Below are positions 11,750-22,738 of a stretch of 64,000 bases of DNA, one piece after another. Location of the stretch: positions 1,144,590 through 1,208,589 of the forward strand of contig JAEHOE010000020.1 in assembly GCA_016858145.1 (NCBI GenBank), given 5' to 3'. This DNA comes from Edaphochlamys debaryana. Its lineage: Eukaryota; Chlorophyta; Chlorophyceae; Chlamydomonadales. How positions within the stretch are numbered: the first letter of the stretch is position 1; each line of letters begins with the position of its first letter. The translations under genes and the position numbers were made by a program. The notes under the pieces were generated by a model that was not told the DNA's origin, did not search any database, and was given only the letters and a program-made list of their open reading frames with translations.

Positions 11750-14700
11750 ATGTCGCAAGCAGGCCACTCGCCGGCAGCCTCGCCGGCGGCAGGCGCGGAT
11801 GCAAAGGAGAAACTCGTGACCCTTGTGCGCGTGGCGCAAAAGCACAAGCTTCGTGGCAGGACAGGCGGATGGCTGGAGTTCCTAAAAGCGCGTGGGCAGG
11901 TGAGTCGCCGCGGCGGCATTCGGCGTGTCGGCGCGGCTCTCTTTTCGCAGCAGTCGTTCTATCACAGAATTTCAGCTCCAACAGCAACTTCTACAGCTCA
12001 TATGCGACGTTCCTTGACACGGTCATACTCATCCTCGCATGCCATCCTCTCCCAACCCGGCAGGGCGGTGGCACGGACCCCAAGCGGCATACCGTCGAGG
12101 TGCGCCCCGGGCCTCACTTCTAAAGCACCCAAACTGCTGCTCACGCACACCAGGGCGCGCACCGGGTCTCACCTCTAGCTCCATCCCACTCGAGGGGGCG
12201 ACGCTATGGCCGACGCCCCACCCCCGCACCCCCACACCCCACCCTCTGCCTCCACCACCCAAGCCCCCTCCTTCCCCCCCCTCGTCCTCCTCCTCCTCCT
12301 CCTCCTCCCCCCCTCCTCCCTTCCCCCTTAACCCCAGGTGCTGGAGGCCTTCCTGGATGACCTGCGCTCAACCGAGCCCAGCGCCGGGGAGCGGCCCGCC
12401 AGCGAGGAGGAGCGGGCGGCGGCGCGGGAGCTGCTGGCCCGGTACACCAAGTGGGCGCAGCGGGTGCACAAGGTGGGGGTGGGAGGGGGCAGGGAAAGGT
12501 CAGGGGGAAGGGTAGGGGAAGGGGAGGAGGGCTGTGGCGAGGGGCTGTGGGCAGGGGATGGCTATGGGGTGGATGTCATGGAGGCTCATGCACTCCAAGA
12601 GTAGGGCTGGGGCAAGGGCCGGGGCGGGGCAGGCAAGGCAAGGGCCGGCAAGGGATGCTAGGCACTCACCTTCCTCCCCCCCGGTGCCCACCCCAACACA
12701 GGATGCCGCCAAGGGCCGGGGGGCGGTCCCGGAGGCCCCCTCCGCCTCCGTTCCCGCCCCGAGCGGCTCCGCGGCGCAACAGAACGAGACCGTGTGGTCC
12801 CTCGTACGGCGCACACGTGCGCACGCCAAGTACGGCGGTCTGTACGAGCAGCTGCCGTCGTACATGCCGGGCTGGACCAGGACCAAGCGGTGAGGCCCTC
12901 CTGCCTCTGGGGTCGTGGGGGTCGGGTGGGGATGTCACAGCCTCCGCAACGCTCCCGACTCGTGTTCTGACCCCGTGTCAGTAGCAAGGGACGCGAACCC
13001 TGACTTGCGATGTTCGCGTCACGGCCTTACGACACGGGCCGACGGCCCGACAGCGGGACTGCGGGACCTGGCCGCGTCGAGCGCTGGAGGGCTGCGGGAA
13101 GAGTGGAGCCGAGCCCACCTCTTTACATCCACCCCCCGCCCCTGAGCTGCACTCCTCACGGCCCGTGCGTCCCTCATTCCCCCCTGCCTCCCCAGGCGGG
13201 CCCTGAGCGCGGAGGTGCGGCCCCGGCTGCTGGCTCTCGACTGCGAGATGTGCGCCACATCGGAGGACCCCTCTGCGCTGCTGGTGAGAGGGGGGGAGGA
13301 CCGGATTGAGGGGGGTGGAGAGGGAGGGGAGGATAGGGGCGGGATGGGGGTGTGCGCCCGCAACGCTGCTGGAGGGCAGTGGGTGGGTGGGGAGGGCAGG
13401 GGATGTGCGCCACCGCAGTTGACCCCTCGGCGGTGCTGGTGAGAGGGTGTGGGATGAGCGGACTTCGGGTGAGGAGAGGGGAAGGGCAGGGGGGAGGGGA
13501 TGCAGGAAGGGGGGATAGGGGTGGAGGCGGAGGGGCGTCGAAGCGGCAGAGGAGGGCCCCTCACCACCCACTAACGCCCAACCTCCCCCCCCCTGTCAGG
13601 GCGTGTGTGTGGTGGACGAGTTCGGGGAGGTGGTCTACCGCCAGCTGGTGCGGCCGCCGGGGACCATCACGGACCTGCGCACGGCGCTCACGGGTGGGCC
13701 CGGGCGGGCCTGGTGTGGGCCTGGGCGTGGGCCCGGGTGTCGGCCTGGGTTACCGGCCTGCGGGGCCGGCGGCGGGGGGCCGGGCCCCGGTCTGGGGCCG
13801 GGCAGGGTCTGGGGGGCAAGGCCAGACGTGGGTCAGGGGGCTGACGGCCAGACGGCCCCTGCGCCCTTCGTCTCCCCACGCAGCCCTCGCGAGGGCGCGA
13901 CCGGGCCAAAGGCTCTTGGGGGGCGCTGTTGCAACACACCCTCTGCCTCTGGACTGCGTGTCGGTGGCGGACCAGGGGAGGTGGCACACCCCCATCAAAC
14001 CTCCCCCGGTTGGCGCGACTAGACTGGGGAGGAGGCACTTAGCTTGCAACACACCCTCTTCAAAACTCCACCCAACCCCTCTGCCCCTCGACCCCGCAGG
14101 CGTCTCGGCTGCGGACCTGGAGGGCGTAACGGCCACCGCCAAGGACGCGTCTAAGGCCGTGCGGCGGCTGCTGGAGGGGCGCGAGGGGGCCGAGGGGGAG
14201 GACGACGAGGACGGGGATTCCGACGGGGAGGAGGGCGGCAGCAAGGGCAAGGGCGGCAAGGACAAGAAGCGCAGCCGCAAGAGCAAGGAGGGGGGCAGCA
14301 AGGAGGGGGGCAAGGGGGACCCCCGACCCGTGGTTCTGGTGGGCCACGCGCTCCACCACGACCTCACCGCTCTGCGCCTGGACCACCAGCCCGTGGTGGA
14401 CACCAGCCTGCTGTTCCGGTTCAGGTGGGGGGGGGAGAGGGGGGGGAGGGGGTGGAGGGAGGGGCTCGGGGGAGGGGGGGGGAGGGAGAGGGGTAAGGGG
14501 AGGGGGGCTTTGCTTGGTGGTCAGGTTCAGGTGGGGGGGAGGAAGGGGAGGGGGGGAAGGGGACAGGGGAGAGGGAAGAGTGCAAGGAGAGGTTGGAGAT
14601 AGTGGAGGGGGTTTGCCGGGGGGAGGGACTCCAGCCTACTGCTTAGAATCCTCACCGCTCCCCCCCTTCCCGCTCAGCAAGAAACAACCCCCCTCTCCCC

Positions 14701-16961
14701 CCCCAGGGGCCTCCGCGACTGCACCCCCGCCCTCAAGGACCTGGCCCAGGCGCTGCTGGGGCTGGGCATGCGCGAGGGGGGCGGGGGGGCGCACGACTCG
14801 AGGGAGGACGCGGGCGTGTCCATGCGGGTGAGCGGTGGAGGGGTTGGGGGGAAAGGGGGTTTCCGGGGAGGGAAGCGAGGGAGGGGGGTTGGGGAAATGG
14901 GTGGGACAGGGAGGCAAGATGCGGGCGTGTCCATGTGGGTGAGGCTGAGGGTGGGGGGTTACGGAGGAGGGAGTGGGAGAGAGGGGAGAGAGGGCTTGGG
15001 GCAGAGGAGGGGGGGAGGGGAGGGGGGAGGAAGAGAGGGCAGTGAGGGGTTAAGGGATGTAGGTTGAAGGATGCTTGCAACAGAACGTGATGCAAGGCTG
15101 GGGCACATGACGGAGTGGAGAGTTGAAGCGAGGCGCACGGACAGGTGGCGAGCGTGGGTTACCCAACCACCGACCACCCATCCTCACCACCTCTCACCGT
15201 CCCCAACTACCCTCCCAACCACCCCCAACCACCCGCCCAACCAACTCACCCTTCCATCCACCAACCGCCCTAACCGCCCCGCAGCTGGTGATGCGCGAGC
15301 TGCAGATGGCCGGCCCCACGCCCCCCCTGGACCCGCCCAGCCACCGCGTGCCCCCCGCCGACCTGGCCAAGCTCTTCGTGCACGGCCTGCCGCCGGGGGC
15401 GGACGAGGCGGCGCTGCGGGCGCTGTTCGAGCGCCTGGGGGCGCCGGCGGTGCAGGACGTGGAGGGGGACTTTGCGGAGAAGAAGGCGAGTGGGGTGGGG
15501 GCGGGGGCAGGGGGGCTGGGTGGGGAGGGGGTGGGCGGGGGGCGAGAGGCGTTCACAAAGGGGGCTTCGGTTGTGGTGGCCTGTGGCCAGGACAGGGGCA
15601 GGATCGTGGATGGTATTGTTGGCGCGGGAGGTCTACAGGGTGCGAAGAGGGACGCAGACACGTGCCCACCCCTCTGTGCTCTGTCTCCCCCGCAGGTGCT
15701 GGTGGTTTTCAAGAATGCCGCGGACGCCAACGCCGCCTTCGCCAAGCTGCCGGGTGGGCAGGCGGGGGGGCGGCGGGGGGGGCAGGGGCCGAGGTTTTGG
15801 TCCTTGAGCAGGCTGAGATGATGGGGCAGGTGGGCTTGGGGGCCATGAATGTCGAGCTAGGAGGAAGAGGCCGACCTTGTTGGGGCAGGCAGAGCTGGGG
15901 CCGCCCTGGCTGCAGGGCTGTGCAATCATCACCACAAGTATCTATTCCTTAATTATCTTCAGTTCCACCTACCCTGTCTGAATGCGCTCCTGACCCTGCC
16001 CGTGCGCTCCACCCTTCCCGTCTCCGCAGGCGAGCAAGGCAAGGACTCTCTGGGCCGCTTCCAGAAGGAGGTCAACCTGGGCCCAGGCCCAGGCCCCGAG
16101 GCAGGCCCCGACGGGCCCAAGTGCAAGGTCCGCAAGATGGCCGCCCACAACGGCCTGGCGTACGGCAACACGGAGAACGAGAAGAAGGCCAAACAGCGCA
16201 CGAAGCAGGCCGGCAAAAAGGCGCCGCCAACAAGGGACGGCGCCGACGACAAGAGCGGTGGAGGCAAGGGGGAGCAGAAGGCGGGGAAGAAGCGGGGGCG
16301 CAGCAGCGAGCGCCCCGCCAAGGCCGGTTCGGGGTCGGGGGCCAAGGGCGGCAACAGCAAGCCGGCGGCATCGCCGGCGGAGGGAGGCGCCGAGGCCGGG
16401 GCAACGGCGGGGGCAGCAGGGGCGGCGGCGGCGCCGGGGAAGGAGAAGAAGAAGGGCGGCCGGGCGGGGTGGCAGAAGGCCAAGCGTCAGCGGCTGGAGG
16501 CGGCGGCCGAGGGCGACCCCGTGAAGGCGGCGGGCGGCCGCCGGGGGCGGAGCAAGGGGCAGCAGGGCAAGGCGGCGGCACAGGGCGCCGCTGGCGTCGC
16601 CGCTGGCGGCGGTGGCAAGCCGGCCGACGCGGCGGCGGCGGCGGCGAAGCCTGCCGCTGAGGCGGTGGCGACGCAGGGCTCGGCCAAGAAGGGGAAGAAG
16701 GACAAGGGGCACAAGCGGAAGGAGGAGGCGGCGGCGACGCCGGCGGCGGCGGCGACACCCGCCGCTGCCGATGGCGGGGCGGCGGCGACGCCGGAGGCCA
16801 ACGGGAAAGAGAAGAAGGGGAAGAAGGACAAGAAGGACAAGGAGGGGAAGAAGGACAAGAAGGAGGGGAGGAAGGAGGAGGGGGCCCAGGAGGGCGGGGA
16901 GGGGAGGTCGTCTAAGAAGGCCAAGAAGGCGCTGTCAGCGGCGGCGGAGGGGTCGGCGTGA
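11750..16961 (+). CDS. SDN: Small-RNA-degrading nuclease-type 3'-5' exoribonuclease (SDN family) with RRM
   Basis: Eleven exons (11750-11899, 11968-12021, 12338-12472, 12702-12889, 13196-13283, 13600-13693, 14100-14424, 14707-14827, 15285-15485, 15696-15753, 16030-16961) give 781 aa in frame. The N-terminus matches plant SDN proteins (LVRVAQKHKL, GGWLEFL). The DEDDh exonuclease core shows LALDCEM (D191, E193), VGHALHHDLTALRLDH, and HDSREDAG (H374, D379). An RRM follows (LFVHGLPPG to VLVVFKNAADANAAF), the arrangement known from Arabidopsis SDN1, which degrades mature small RNAs. An acidic/lysine insert (EDDEDGDSDGEE then KGKGGKDKKRSRKSK) interrupts the exonuclease, and about 300 residues of Ala/Lys-rich tail follow the RRM, likely nuclear or nucleolar. 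The donor after 15485 fits GC-AG; a GT alternative slightly downstream exists. Role in small-RNA turnover is family knowledge, not shown here. Confidence 0.88.
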
Positions 16962-17490
16962 GCCAACTGAAGAGCGCGGCCAAGCGGACTTGGCTTCCGC
17001 TTGAAGGAGGTGGCTTGTGCGGTTGAAGGAGGTGCTCGAGTCGGTGGAGGAGGAGGGCATCGCCCCCGCGTACGTGCTACGAGGCTTGTGCGGGTGTTTC
17101 GGGGACAAGAAGGCATGACAATGGCAGGAGATGGCAAGGGGCAGCGAGCAGGGCGCAACAGGCAAGGCTGTTTGGCGGGATCTGTCCAAGATCTGACTAT
17201 TGGAGAGGTTGCAATGAAACTTGGCGCCCCTGCCTTTGGAAGCGATGCTCTCACAATCTGTGCTTACACGCTCAGCAACATACCGCTGCGACCGTGGTCG
17301 CTCCAATAGCATCCCTGCGTTTTGCCACAAAGGCCAAGCGCAGGATTCCGGGCTAGGCAAGGTCAGCTGCTTCGTGTCCAGACACCGGTAGCACTCAGGC
17401 TGTAGCTAGGTTCCGAAGGCAGTCGCTGGCCGACCGAGACTCACGGGATTGCAGCTCCGTCCATCTCGACAGACACTCTCTTAGTCACCA
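16962..17490. other. Intergenic spacer
   Basis: No exon or RNA gene was seen. It contains the 3' end of the SDN-type transcript and the promoter of the next plus-strand gene, and it is less GC-rich than the flanking genes. Confidence 0.5.
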
Positions 17491-20400
17491 ATGAGCGCCG
17501 AAGAGCTGCGCCTGCTGGTGCCCGGTTGGGCAGAGCGGCTTTTGCGGCTTCGTGGGGCAAACGGATCTACTGGCCCGGCGATGAGCATCGCCGAGCTGCA
17601 GCAGGCAAAGGGCCAACTCGACGCGGCCAGCGACGTATTAGACCATGCTGGACAACACGCAGCGGACTTCCTCCTTGACGGGGGCCTGCGCGTGGGGCTG
17701 TTGCGGCTGGTGGCTTTCGGGACTCGGCTGCCCCTGCCAACCACCGAAGTGGCGGAGGGTGCCGAGTTGCTGGAGGCCCAACGAGATCTGTACTTCGAAG
17801 CGTCACGCATGCTATTCAGCATGCTCTACGCCTCGCTGCCGTCGCCCGCCTGCACGGCAGCGCAAGTGGACCTGGCCCGGGGGCTGCTCCGCACGCAGGC
17901 GCTCCACGCCGCAGCCCGCCAGCTGGCAGGCGCAGCGGCGCCAACCGCAGAGGCCCAGAGCAAGGCCGCCGCGGCATGCCTGTTCTCTGCTACAAACACA
18001 CTGTTCGGCCTGTTCTGGACAGCATGGCACACCCGTGGGGGCAAGGTCCTGCTTCCCGGCCTGGCGGCGGCGGTTGCGGAGTCGCATGTGCTGGAGCACG
18101 CGGCACGCCTGCTGCTGTGCCTTCGGCGCGTGAGCACGTGCGCCGCAGAGGTGCAAACCTGATGCTCCTCGTTCAGCTTAGGATACGCATACCTCGTTCA
18201 CTACCAAGATGCATCCGCCGACGGCCCCCCTGCCCCTTCGGCGCGCCAGGCGGCCGCCGCGGGCGCCGCCCTGGCTTCTACCGCCGCCGCGGTGGAGGCC
18301 CCGACCGACCGCGCTCGGCTGGCCCAGCCTCTGTCGGGCCCCTGCGCCCAACACGCGGCCCTGGTGGTGGGTCTGGAGGCGCTGGGCGTGCTGGAGGGCG
18401 CGGAGGGGGCGGGCGGGCAGGGGCCCTGCCCTTGCGCGTGCTTGAGTGGGCCGCCTGGGGAGTATCAGACTCTCGGGTCGGCTCTCATCGGCCTTGTCTG
18501 GGCACTGCACCCCACCCTCGGTGAGGGCCCGACCAGCCCCGACTGCATCACGGCGGCCCGGCTGCTGCTCCGCCTGGGCTCTGCGCTGGTGGCAAGCGCA
18601 GCAGACGGGGGCGGGCCAGCGGAAGGGCCGGCGGAGGGGCAGGTGGCGGGAACAGTCGTTCCGCCACCGCACCAGCGCGCAGCCCTCACGCCTGCCGACA
18701 GAACGATGGTCTTGAAGTCCACCGTGCCCATGCTCTTGGACCGTGTGCCCTACCTGGACTATGCGCTTCAGCCGCTCTCCCGGAGTACCGGTACCCGGAG
18801 CCAGCCCCAGGCTCCGGCTGTGGTGGCGGATGTGTGGAGGCTGCTGTCGGCCCTGCTGAGGCCCGAGGGGCTTGCGGGCCTGGAGCAGGATACGGTGCGC
18901 CGAATGCTTCAACGGCTGCCGGAGCTCCTCGTGGCGAGTGGCGATGCCTTTCGCAAGAGCAGCAGCTCACCAGGTGGGCGCACTGGCGTCGCACTGAGTG
19001 AACACTGCCGGTCATGGTGCGGCATGAACGTCAACTGGTTGTGCGCGTTGTATCCACAGTGAGAGCGTGGGACTGGGCGTCCAGTTTCCGGAGGCCGCTG
19101 TATGCTCTGCTGAGGCCCGAGCTGCACGGACCGGTTTCTGATGAGGGGACTCTTGGAAGCATCAAACGGAGGCTGGCAAAGCTTCTGGAGGCGTGCTCCA
19201 CAGCGGACCTAGGAGCAGGTGAGGGTTTGCCTACGCTTTTACCTAGTACCTGCCTGCTCGCACAGGCCGAAGCCAACTGTAGCTCGGCGGCATGGGCTCC
19301 TCTTGCTACTCGTGCAAAGCTCCCAGGCGCTCCCAGACGTTACGAGATGCCTCCTGCCCCTGCCGATCTACCACCCAGGCTTTGATACGTACGCTTGGGC
19401 CCTCCCTGCCGAGCCCGCGCCACCGCTGGCAGCGGCGCTGGCGGGCGGCGCGCTGCCCCTCCTGGAGCGCCTCCTGCGCCGCGCTGGCGAGGCACCCGAG
19501 GGGCTGGAGTCAAGCCTTCTTTACGACGTTGCTTGCCCCAGCGGAGTTTTCCTGCCCCTTCTAGCGTATGGGGAGCCGGCTCAGGCCGCGGCTTTCATCG
19601 CAACAGTAGGCAACGGCCTACGGAGTGTGCAGCCAAGCATTCTACTGGGGGCATGCACGCCTACAAGCGCCGCAGCACTGTTGACTACTGTTCAAGGTTT
19701 ACTATATGCCACCATCTGCCAGGTCGCTCACATCGCGCCATCCGTGCGGCAGCGCCTGTCCCTGGTCCTGTCATCGGCGCTGCCCCAGTGGCTGCCGGAG
19801 CTGTCCCGCCTGGCTCTGCAGGCGGCGGCGCTGGACGAGGCGGCGTGGCGGGAGGAGCAGCGGGGGGAAGCTCAGGCGCAGCGGGGGCGGCGGGCGCAAG
19901 CGCAGCGGGGGAGGGTACAAGCGCAGCGGGGGCGGCCGCCGCCGGCGGGCAGGCAGCCGGGGCGAAGGCCGGGGGCGGGCCAAGCCGCCTCTGCTGCCGA
20001 GTCAGCAGCATCGACTGAGCTCATCGACTACCTTTCTTTCCTCCTTCTCGTGCTATCTGCGCATGCCAAGCACGTTTTGGGGGACAAGGGCAGCAGGTCC
20101 CCGCTTCCGAAGGCCAGCCTGACAACCGGTGGGGAGGCATCCGGGTCCGCTGCCGGCAGCAGTGCAGCGTCAACCGTTGACGGCGCCCGGCCCCTAGCGG
20201 GGCTGCTTCGTGGGGAGGACTTGGTTTCCCTGGTCGGCGCAGCGCTGGGGCTGCTGGAGCGCCGGCGGCCCGAGCCTCCGCACATGCTCTACGTCAAGAC
20301 CATCTCCTGGGCCGCTCGCCTCTCCTCTTCGCACCCAGCGGCGGTGCGGGCAGCGCTCTCGCCCAAGCGCGCGCACCCGTGGCGCCCCAGCGCGGTGCGG

Positions 20401-20643
20401 GCGGCGGCCGAGGCTCTGCGGAGCACTGGGGACCGCGGGCCGGATACTGCGGCTGCCGAGGCGCTGGCTGGAAGGCTGCAGGCGTGGGCGGCGGGTGAGG
20501 AAGCAGCGGCATTCTCGTGGCGGTGGGCGTGGGCGTGGGCGTGGGCGGAGGTGCTGGACATGGCCAGGCCTGTCCTGGCGGCGACGATGGTGGGCGTGCT
20601 GGTGGGGCTGCTCGCGCTCGCTGTTCGTGCCCTGGCTCACTGA
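17491..20643 (+). CDS. Unknown large alpha-helical protein with C-terminal membrane anchor
   Basis: I do not recognise this family. Coding runs from ATG 17491 through an intron near 18117-18176 (it removes an in-frame TGA at 18160; exact ends uncertain), then 18177-18973, 19060-19218 and 19283-20643, giving about 980 aa. A further in-frame intron 19606-19722 is possible because it has GT/AG ends and lower GC. The protein is Ala/Leu-rich and helical, with Leu-rich repeats of helix-like blocks. A basic Gln/Arg repeat (AQAQRGRRAQAQRGR) and a Gly/Ala linker lie near residue 740. It ends in a hydrophobic helix (VLAATMVGVLVGLLALAVRA) just before the stop, suggesting a tail-anchored or single-pass membrane protein. 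The tryptophan run WRWAWAWAWAE before the helix comes from a short tandem repeat. Confidence 0.7.
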
Positions 20644-22738
20644 CGGCTGCTGCTGGCAGACAAGCGCACGAGCCAGCCGGGCTCTGCAGCGTTGCGGTGT
20701 GCAAGGGGGGCCGCCAACAACCAAAGCGCTAGCGCTGGGCAAAGCCAAGGGGGCCGGGCGTAAGGCACAAGTAAACAGGTTGACCTTAGTCGCGGGGTTG
20801 AGGCCACAAGCGTTGAGGCCAAGCCTGCCGAGGCAGCGCCGCCAACCCACATCAGCTATGTGCTCGCATGACTGGTGGACGCTGTTAGCGGGCATGTGTT
20901 GCTACTAGATTATGGGTTCATGTACGCGCACAGCTGGGCGCGCGCACAGGGATCTTGGTTTGCTATGCATGCAACAAGTGTAGTGGTGGGTCGGCGGCGG
21001 CGCCGGGGGCCTGCATAAGGAGCCCATTGCGGTGTATTGTCAGAGGGTGGGCACCTGCGGGCCTGCGCACGTGACTGTGCTAGGCGGGCCACGTGCTTCT
21101 TGCATGACCGCCTGGCCCCTGGGGAGCCTCCGTGGGAGGCAGGGGCGCATGCAAAAGAGGCGGGACAGCGGGGGAGAGGAGGGCTCCGGGCCTCAGTGCA
21201 TGGGCGCTGTGGAGCCCGGAGTGTCAGAGATGGTTCCGTGGCTCGGTGGTGTGTAGGAGGGGGCGCCTTGCCGACAGGAGGACGTGAAGGCGTGAGCCTA
21301 GAATGCCCGGGGCTGAGGCACACGCGCGAGGCCCTAGGCTGGCGGAGCTGGGCAGCGTCCTCGGCTACGCGCGAGGGACTGACGGCATACTGCACGTCCA
21401 GTGGGCGCGGGGATGCATGCGGGCACAAGAAGCTTGGACGTCTGCTGTGCAACCCGCTTACAGACCAAGTGATCTTGGTCCATGCGCTGTGGACAGCTCA
21501 GTCCTAGCATGGCCAGCCCGGGGGGGGATACAACCTGAGGAGTGTGGGCAGGGGCTAAGCAGGGTGCCGGTAGCCAGACCGATGACGGGGGGCCAGGGGG
21601 GGCTGCTGCAAGCATCATGCTGCTGAGTCTCTTTTGGAGCCCGGGTAGGGGCCGCGCCGCCCAGGTTACGGGGCGGCGTGCTGGCTTGCAGGAGGCAAGC
21701 CTGTCACGTCGGCTGCCAAGCCACGGCGTTCAGCTGCCGCGCACCCTGCTGGGGCAGGGGCACCACCGAGGACTGAGCGCGTCGAGGCGGGCAACCTGCG
21801 GAGTGGGGAGCTGGGGGAGGCCTCCGGCGGAGGGCAGCGATGGAGTCCTTGGAGAGCTGGAGTGGGGCGGGGAAGAAGGTGCAGAGGCCACTCGGGAGCG
21901 TGATAGGCTACGTTCCGCCAGGCAGTTCGATACCGTAGGCGACCGTAGGGCGCGGGGGAGCGGACGGGCGGTGCGGCGGTCACATGCACAGCCAGGGGTG
22001 AGCGGCACCTGCCGCACTACCTGGACGGCAACCTTAGCGCCAAGAACAACGTCGAGGTCAGTGCACAGGCGGCGTGCCTACATGATGTATGTACGCTTAC
22101 CTCTGGCCCTTGCCTGCTTCATGCTTCCCATGCCCAATGCTTTCCGTGGCCGTAGCCGTACGTTGCGCGGGAGGTTTGACGGGTGGAAGTTGACGCGCTG
22201 GAGGTTTGCTGCGAGTTGGACAGGGCAGGGCCTAGCGAGGGAGCTGGGAAGGGCCGGGATACTCTTGGGCGTGCCCATGTCGCCGGACCGGTAGCTGCTG
22301 TCGCCTGCATAGTTGTAATGCCAATATAAACACGTTCTCCACAGGTCCAGCGCAGAAAGCTGGTGGGCGGGCGGCGGCTGGTGCCCTGGCTGGTGGGCTG
22401 GACAGAGGGCGACAAGAGGGCGCCGAGGGTCGGGTTGCCCTTGGGGATGGCCAGCCATGTCGCTGGAGGGCTGGACCTGCAGATGGCGTATCGCATCTGT
22501 GCCACAGTACCCGGAACAGCCGAGAAGTTATGCAAGAGCACTCGACCAGACACCAGGGCTAGGCACAAGAGCCTGACACAGGCATAAGCCTCGCAGCTGT
22601 CAAGGACAGCCCACCGCGCTCCTCGGTCCTCGCTTCAACCCACACTCCCCACTTGCCAAAGCAACGAGGCTGTCATACCCAGCCCTCGCCAGCAAAGCAA
22701 AGCCTTACACGCATTTGCACCAGCTCCTCGACCGCAAA
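20644..22738. other. Long intergenic region with one copy of a dispersed hairpin repeat
   Basis: About 2.1 kb without convincing codon structure on either strand. The only clear structure is a dispersed repeat near 21681-21775, also present near 50835-50930. The open frames here lack family motifs and consistent exon signals. Confidence 0.45.
21681..21775. repeat. Dispersed repeat copy 1 with perfect 7-bp stem hairpin
   Basis: It contains GGCTTGC-AGGAG-GCAAGCC at 21683-21701, a perfect hairpin, followed 63 bp later by ACCGAGGACTG. The same hairpin and downstream word recur at 50835-50930 with almost the same spacing, so the two are related copies of an unknown element. Confidence 0.6.

Noticed and set aside
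20644..22738. Additional gene in the 2.1 kb spacer
   Set aside because: Open frames on both strands lack motifs, consistent splice signals and similarity to anything else recognised here.
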